Of a stretch of DNA of 8,597 nt, positions 5,799 through 8,597 are shown one piece after another; the first letter of the stretch is position 1; each line of letters opens with the position of its first letter. Under the pieces are notes generated by a model that made no database searches, was not told the DNA's origin, and saw only the letters and a program-made list of their open reading frames with translations. The stretch is from Flavobacteriales bacterium UBA1937 (GTDB lineage: Bacteria > Bacteroidota > Bacteroidia > Flavobacteriales > Weeksellaceae), in the NCBI GenBank assembly GCA_002337005.1, contig DDFD01000089.1:1-8597 (forward strand), read 5' to 3'. The position numbers were made by a program, and so were the translations under genes.

Positions 5799-5963
5799 TT
5801 ATTTATATATGTAAGCCAACAATGTAGTATCTTTTTCTTTTACAAAAAAATTTACTTGATCTGTAAATAGAGAGAGAATCTTGCTTTTTTACAAGTTTTC
5901 TCGAAACAAAAGCTCATCGTAAAAAATACTGTAAAATATTAAATACTTTATTTGCTTCAATAT
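5799..5963 (-). pseudogene. Possible remnant of a broken coding sequence
   Basis: On the minus strand one frame runs 55 codons between stops with a single internal TAA (5889-5891). The first part reads ILKQIKYLIFYSIFYDELL and continues FRENL up to the TAA. The second reads KSKILSLFTDQVNFFVKEK and continues DTTLLAYIYK to the final TAA. The mix of charged, polar and hydrophobic residues looks more like protein than the surrounding AT-rich spacer. There is no start codon at its head. An overlapping 21-codon frame beginning MSFCFEKTCKK (ATG near 5917) shifts relative to it. It could be a decayed gene, part of an RNA leader, or chance. Confidence 0.25.
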
Positions 5964-5993
5964 TTATTTAAAAATAATTAATAAATATAATTA

Positions 5994-6001
5994 CAAAGCT
6001 A
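5994..6001 (-). promoter_or_regulatory. Candidate -7 element upstream of the TPR regulator
   Basis: On the minus strand TAGCTTTG fits TAnnTTTG. It lies 30 bases past the surface-protein terminator and would give a transcript starting near 5987 that reads through the interrupted frame into the regulator at 5698. No -33 TTG is seen, and an 8-base match with four fixed T/G bases is not rare in AT-rich DNA. Confidence 0.3.
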
Positions 6002-6030
6002 TATAAAAATAATTTTATCCTGATTTTTAT

Positions 6031-6067
6031 AAAAAAATAACCAGAATCAAAAATAATTCCGGCTATT
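6031..6067 (-). terminator. Intrinsic terminator of the surface-protein gene
   Basis: On the minus strand AATAGCCGGAAT (6067-6056) pairs over all 12 positions, two of them G-T, with ATTCTGGTTATT (6047-6036). The loop is TATTTTTG and a run of U follows (6037-6031). It begins 20 bases after the stop of the gene at 6088-7410, so that gene ends transcription here and is not co-transcribed with the TPR regulator. Confidence 0.85.
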
Positions 6068-6087
6068 AAATAATTTTTTACCCTAAA

Positions 6088-7410
6088 CTAGTTACCAACC
6101 TTTATAGCTGATACTTGTGCCGTTGCTATTCTAAATGCTCTTGTAAATGCATACTGCATACTAAAAGTATCATTTGCCGCAAACTGAATCAAATATGTCA
6201 TATTTTGGTTAGTCAATGTTGCTCCAGATCCAGAATTAGTATCAACTCTATTTATTGTAGATCCATTTTTTAGAAATATGAAACTTGCTGTTCCATCCCC
6301 TGGGCTTGCGACATTAGCACTTACAGAAGCTGATATCTGATAATAACCAGATGAATTTACAGTATACACTCCTGTTGTTGCATTATAAGTCATCCCTATA
6401 ATTACTGGATTATTTTCCATTATAATTGTCTTAAATACACTAGCGGTTCCAGCAGTAGCATCTTGATTAGCCTTTAATCCAATAAGAGATGTAAATGGTA
6501 TAAAAAGAGAAGTTGTTTTAAGAACTCCATTGGCATCAGCCACTAAAACTTTATCACTATTATTAGAAGAAGTTTGTAAGCCTTCAAATTTCACGGGATC
6601 TGCACTAGCTTTTACATGTAACGTATTTGTAGGTGTAATTTCACCAATACCAATTTTTCCATCAGGCTGAATTCTTGCTTTTTCTGTACCTAGAGCACTA
6701 GATCCAGCACTTGTAAAAAATTTTATGGGAGCTCCACTCGCATTGGTAATGGCATTGGTTCCTATATCTAGACCTGTAGAACCTGTTGATGCATAGATTT
6801 GTGCGTTCGATCCTCGAAACTGCTGAAGACTTAAGAGTGTATTACCTCCTCCATACAATAAAAAATTAGACGATCCTCCTGTTGCTTGAATGTTATTTTG
6901 AGAAAGAACACCAGTAGGAGACCAATATGTTCGCTCTTGAGTTCCTGTAAAAGTCATCGCATTTCCATTCAGGTTTAAAGTACGAATATTACCAGGCGAA
7001 GATGTACCTGTAATATTGCCATCTACAGTATATATGCTTGTGTCTGCAGAGCCAGAGCCAATTTTTATCCAATCTGTTCCGTCAAAATAGTAATATCCTA
7101 TAGTTGTAATATTTTTTCTGGGAGTTGTAACTCCTGCATTTCCCCCGCTAATATCTGTAATATAGATTAAAGCTCCCTTTTGGTCTTGTCCATATAAGGT
7201 ATCCCCTTTATCAGTAAGTTCTGCTCTTGTAATTCTTGGTGCTTGTAAACCAGTCATATCAGTCGTAAGTGATTTTCCATCAGTTCCAATTTTACCAGAT
7301 ACATCTAAAGTTGTTTTTGGAGTTTCTGTATTTATACCTACACGACCTTGTTGCGCGAATACGATTGCACTTGTAAAAAAAAGTACAATTATAATTGTTG
7401 TTTTTTTCAT
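6088..7410 (-). CDS. Secreted surface protein with C1q/TNF-like C-terminal domain
   Basis: A 440-residue exported protein. The signal peptide is MKKTTIIIVLFFTSAIVFAQ (cut near residue 20). The next segment, GRVGINTETPKTTLDVSGKIG (22-42), is the start typical of many Bacteroidetes surface proteins; a related copy, GKIGIGEITPTNTLHVKA, occurs at 251-268. Between them is a low-complexity Gly/Ser/Thr/Asn-rich beta region (about 118-245) like phage tail-fibre or adhesin shafts. Residues about 305-440 resemble a C1q/TNF-like jelly-roll: FKTIIMENN, then YNATTGVYTVNSSGYYQISAS (342-362), and hydrophobic strands to the end, AIKVGN. I see no C-terminal sorting domain of the type IX secretion kind. A trimeric fibre with a globular head is a reasonable picture, but ligand and role are unknown. 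A strong terminator follows, and no TAnnTTTG element is seen close upstream. Confidence 0.85.
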   Translation of the reverse strand: MKKTTIIIVLFFTSAIVFAQQGRVGINTETPKTTLDVSGKIGTDGKSLTTDMTGLQAPRITRAELTDKGDTLYGQDQKGALIYITDISGGNAGVTTPRKNITTIGYYYFDGTDWIKIGSGSADTSIYTVDGNITGTSSPGNIRTLNLNGNAMTFTGTQERTYWSPTGVLSQNNIQATGGSSNFLLYGGGNTLLSLQQFRGSNAQIYASTGSTGLDIGTNAITNASGAPIKFFTSAGSSALGTEKARIQPDGKIGIGEITPTNTLHVKASADPVKFEGLQTSSNNSDKVLVADANGVLKTTSLFIPFTSLIGLKANQDATAGTASVFKTIIMENNPVIIGMTYNATTGVYTVNSSGYYQISASVSANVASPGDGTASFIFLKNGSTINRVDTNSGSGATLTNQNMTYLIQFAANDTFSMQYAFTRAFRIATAQVSAIKVGN

Positions 7411-7422
7411 ATTTGTTTTTAT

Positions 7423-7458
7423 AATAAGATAATTTATATTAGTTCAAAAGATCTTATT
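7423..7458. repeat. Inverted repeat in the leader of the surface-protein gene
   Basis: AATAAGAT (7423-7430) and ATCTTATT (7451-7458) are perfect reverse complements 20 bases apart, starting 12 bases upstream of the ATG at 7410. The right arm overlaps a smaller palindrome, AAGATCTT (7448-7455). It could be an operator or an mRNA leader hairpin; AT-rich chance pairing is also possible. Confidence 0.35.
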
Positions 7459-7476
7459 TAATTAGTTTTATAACAT

Positions 7477-7501
7477 AAAAATACCATAAAGAGTGGTCTA
7501 T
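7477..7501 (-). terminator. Weak terminator-like hairpin after the RPPP-tail gene
   Basis: On the minus strand ATA-GA-CCA (7501-7494) can pair, with a two-base bulge, to TGG-TAT (7486-7481) around CTCTTTA, followed by a short U-run (7481-7477). It lies about 55 bases beyond the stop at 7556. The stem is short, so the call is tentative. Confidence 0.3.
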
Positions 7502-7555
7502 GCTATCTTTGAAGTCGAATTAATTTGTAAAAAATAGAAAATTTAGCATAATAAT

Positions 7556-8176
7556 CTAAATAAAATAAAATTGATGAAATGGTGGTGGCCTTACAGAAAA
7601 AGAGGTTTTAGAAAATGATAAAAAATCAAATTGAAAAGCTCCTACCAAACTATATTTCACATAATAGAAATCTGATATTTTATAATTACTTTCAGAGGAC
7701 AATATTTGTTTTTGGTAATTATGTTGAGATCTGTAAAAAAAAAGACCTTTAATATGAGAGCTTATAAATGTGAAATCAGAAATAGGAATAGATTGGTACT
7801 TCACATTAATCGAAATATTTTCTAAATTTCGAATATGCTTTTTATATTTTTTACGAGAAGTTGACTTTTTACTTTTGAAGGCGTAATGATTGGATTTATC
7901 AATATATTTTTTATGCACAATCAATTCATAATTGACCAACTGTTGATCATTATCAATTATGAAAGTACCTTCTGTAATGTAAATTTTTGCTTTTTGATTT
8001 TCTATGGAAATAGTATCATCTAAAATCAAATACTCACTACTTTTTAATTTACATTTTAAATCTATTATATTAGAAAGAAATGAAGGAATAAATGATAGCA
8101 AGAAAAACCCTACCATATATTTGCGCAAGCAAAAAATGGCAGGGTTATATTTGAATATATTAAACTTGCTTTTCAT
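7556..8176 (-). CDS. Unrecognised exported or membrane-anchored protein ending in RPPP
   Basis: A 206-residue protein from the ATG at 8176; the frame is open to 8260, but I prefer the start at 8176 because a near-promoter element TATTTTG lies at 8199-8205. Residue 21 is another methionine (8116) that directly precedes the hydrophobic core MVGFFLLSFIPSFLSNII, so the true start could be there. After this signal or anchor come a stretch with IYITEGTFIIDND (65-77), a very basic segment KSKKSTSRKKYKKH (101-114), beta-like hydrophobic stretches, and an end with SVRPPPF (194-200). From memory this layout (an EGT segment, a basic middle, a terminal RPPP) resembles short exported flavobacterial proteins of unknown function; I cannot confirm the family. 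It may be real but fast-evolving. No neighbour gives a functional hint. Confidence 0.6.
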   Translation of the reverse strand: MKSKFNIFKYNPAIFCLRKYMVGFFLLSFIPSFLSNIIDLKCKLKSSEYLILDDTISIENQKAKIYITEGTFIIDNDQQLVNYELIVHKKYIDKSNHYAFKSKKSTSRKKYKKHIRNLENISINVKYQSIPISDFTFISSHIKGLFFYRSQHNYQKQILSSESNYKISDFYYVKYSLVGAFQFDFLSFSKTSFSVRPPPFHQFYFI

Positions 8177-8597
8177 TTGTGTCTTTAGAATTGATGTGCA
8201 AAATAAAAAAACAATATTGCTAATTAAAGAATTATCGATGTACCATTTTAGTACTATCAATAATTTAAAAAACTGTAATTCAACTATTTAAAAACAAACG
8301 AAGCAACCATAATACATATGATTCAATCAGTCATTCCTCTTCATATTTCTAAAACATCTAATAGTTTCTTAACATCACACTCTAAAAACACATCCCCAAA
8401 AACATCATTATTAAAAAACATGACTATACAAATTAAATTCTTAGAAAATAACCATTCATCTATATTAAATAGCTAAGCAGATTTTATTATGAACTATTAT
8501 CAAGAAAATTAATATTAAATAAACAAAATCAATTAAATGTTTTCAAAATTTAATATCTATCTGAATCATGAAATGGTTGTGAATTGCTTTCATTTTT
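8177..8597. other. 420-bp region without a convincing gene
   Basis: Both strands are full of stops. It contains the probable promoter of the gene at 7556-8176 (TATTTTG at 8199-8205, one base short of the consensus spacing). It also contains one short minus-strand frame (8341-8472, 43 codons plus stop) whose end repeats Asp-Val four times. Nothing else stands out, and no RNA gene or repeat family is recognised. Confidence 0.5.

Larger units (their letters stand above)
5699..6030. other. Long AT-rich leader/intergenic region upstream of the TPR regulator
   Basis: About 330 bases separate the surface-protein terminator from the regulator start. It holds a -7-like element on the minus strand (5994-6001) and a short protein-like but interrupted reading frame (5799-5963). 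I found no exact TAnnTTTG element close to the regulator start, so its transcript may have a leader near 290 nt. No RNA gene family is recognised. Confidence 0.5.

Noticed and set aside
8147..8154. TATATTTG on the plus strand
   Set aside because: It lies inside the RPPP-tail gene on the opposite strand with no gene downstream; likely a chance promoter match.
8004..8291. 95-codon plus-strand frame opposite the RPPP-tail gene
   Set aside because: Mostly antisense to the more protein-like minus-strand frame, and its tail is low complexity.

Overview
The window is AT-rich DNA that looks like a chromosomal stretch of a flavobacterium, most likely in the Chryseobacterium/Weeksellaceae group. Three things support this. 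Several genes have the Bacteroidetes-type -7 promoter element TAnnTTTG. There is a small histone H1-like protein of the kind common in this phylum. The AtpZ gene is followed by a small multi-span membrane gene, the usual flavobacterial lead-in to the ATP synthase a-subunit gene. The genus is an inference.

Layout. The left edge (1-602, minus strand) holds the start of an ATP-synthase cluster: a promoter, an AtpZ-like protein, and a four-helix membrane protein (DUF6168-like) that overlaps AtpZ by 38 nt and runs off the window. Divergently, a short exported protein of unknown function lies at 736-1191. Next comes the best-understood unit: a promoter at 1218, a fluoride (crcB-type) riboswitch at 1232-1320, and a CLC-F type fluoride/proton antiporter at 1328-2647. 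A bidirectional hairpin separates it from a convergent H1-like gene (2703-2879). A PAP2-family phosphatase follows on the plus strand (3121-3912).

The right half is all minus strand. It has a TPR sensor-regulator with one membrane span and a C-terminal helix-turn-helix (4256-5698), a secreted surface protein with a C1q/TNF-like C-terminal domain (6088-7410) that ends in a strong intrinsic terminator, and an unrecognised exported protein ending in an RPPP motif (7556-8176). The last 420 bases have no convincing gene.

How it works together. Apart from the ATP-synthase pair, each gene seems to be transcribed on its own. The riboswitch and antiporter form a self-contained fluoride-detoxification module: the RNA senses fluoride and a competing hairpin next to the start codon probably sets translation. 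I found no new multi-gene system such as a defence island, biosynthetic cluster, CRISPR array or transposon. The most useful second looks are the riboswitch expression platform, a palindrome between the divergent genes at the left edge, the noncoding flanks of the TPR regulator (a possible broken reading frame and a long inverted repeat), and the unknown exported protein near the right edge.
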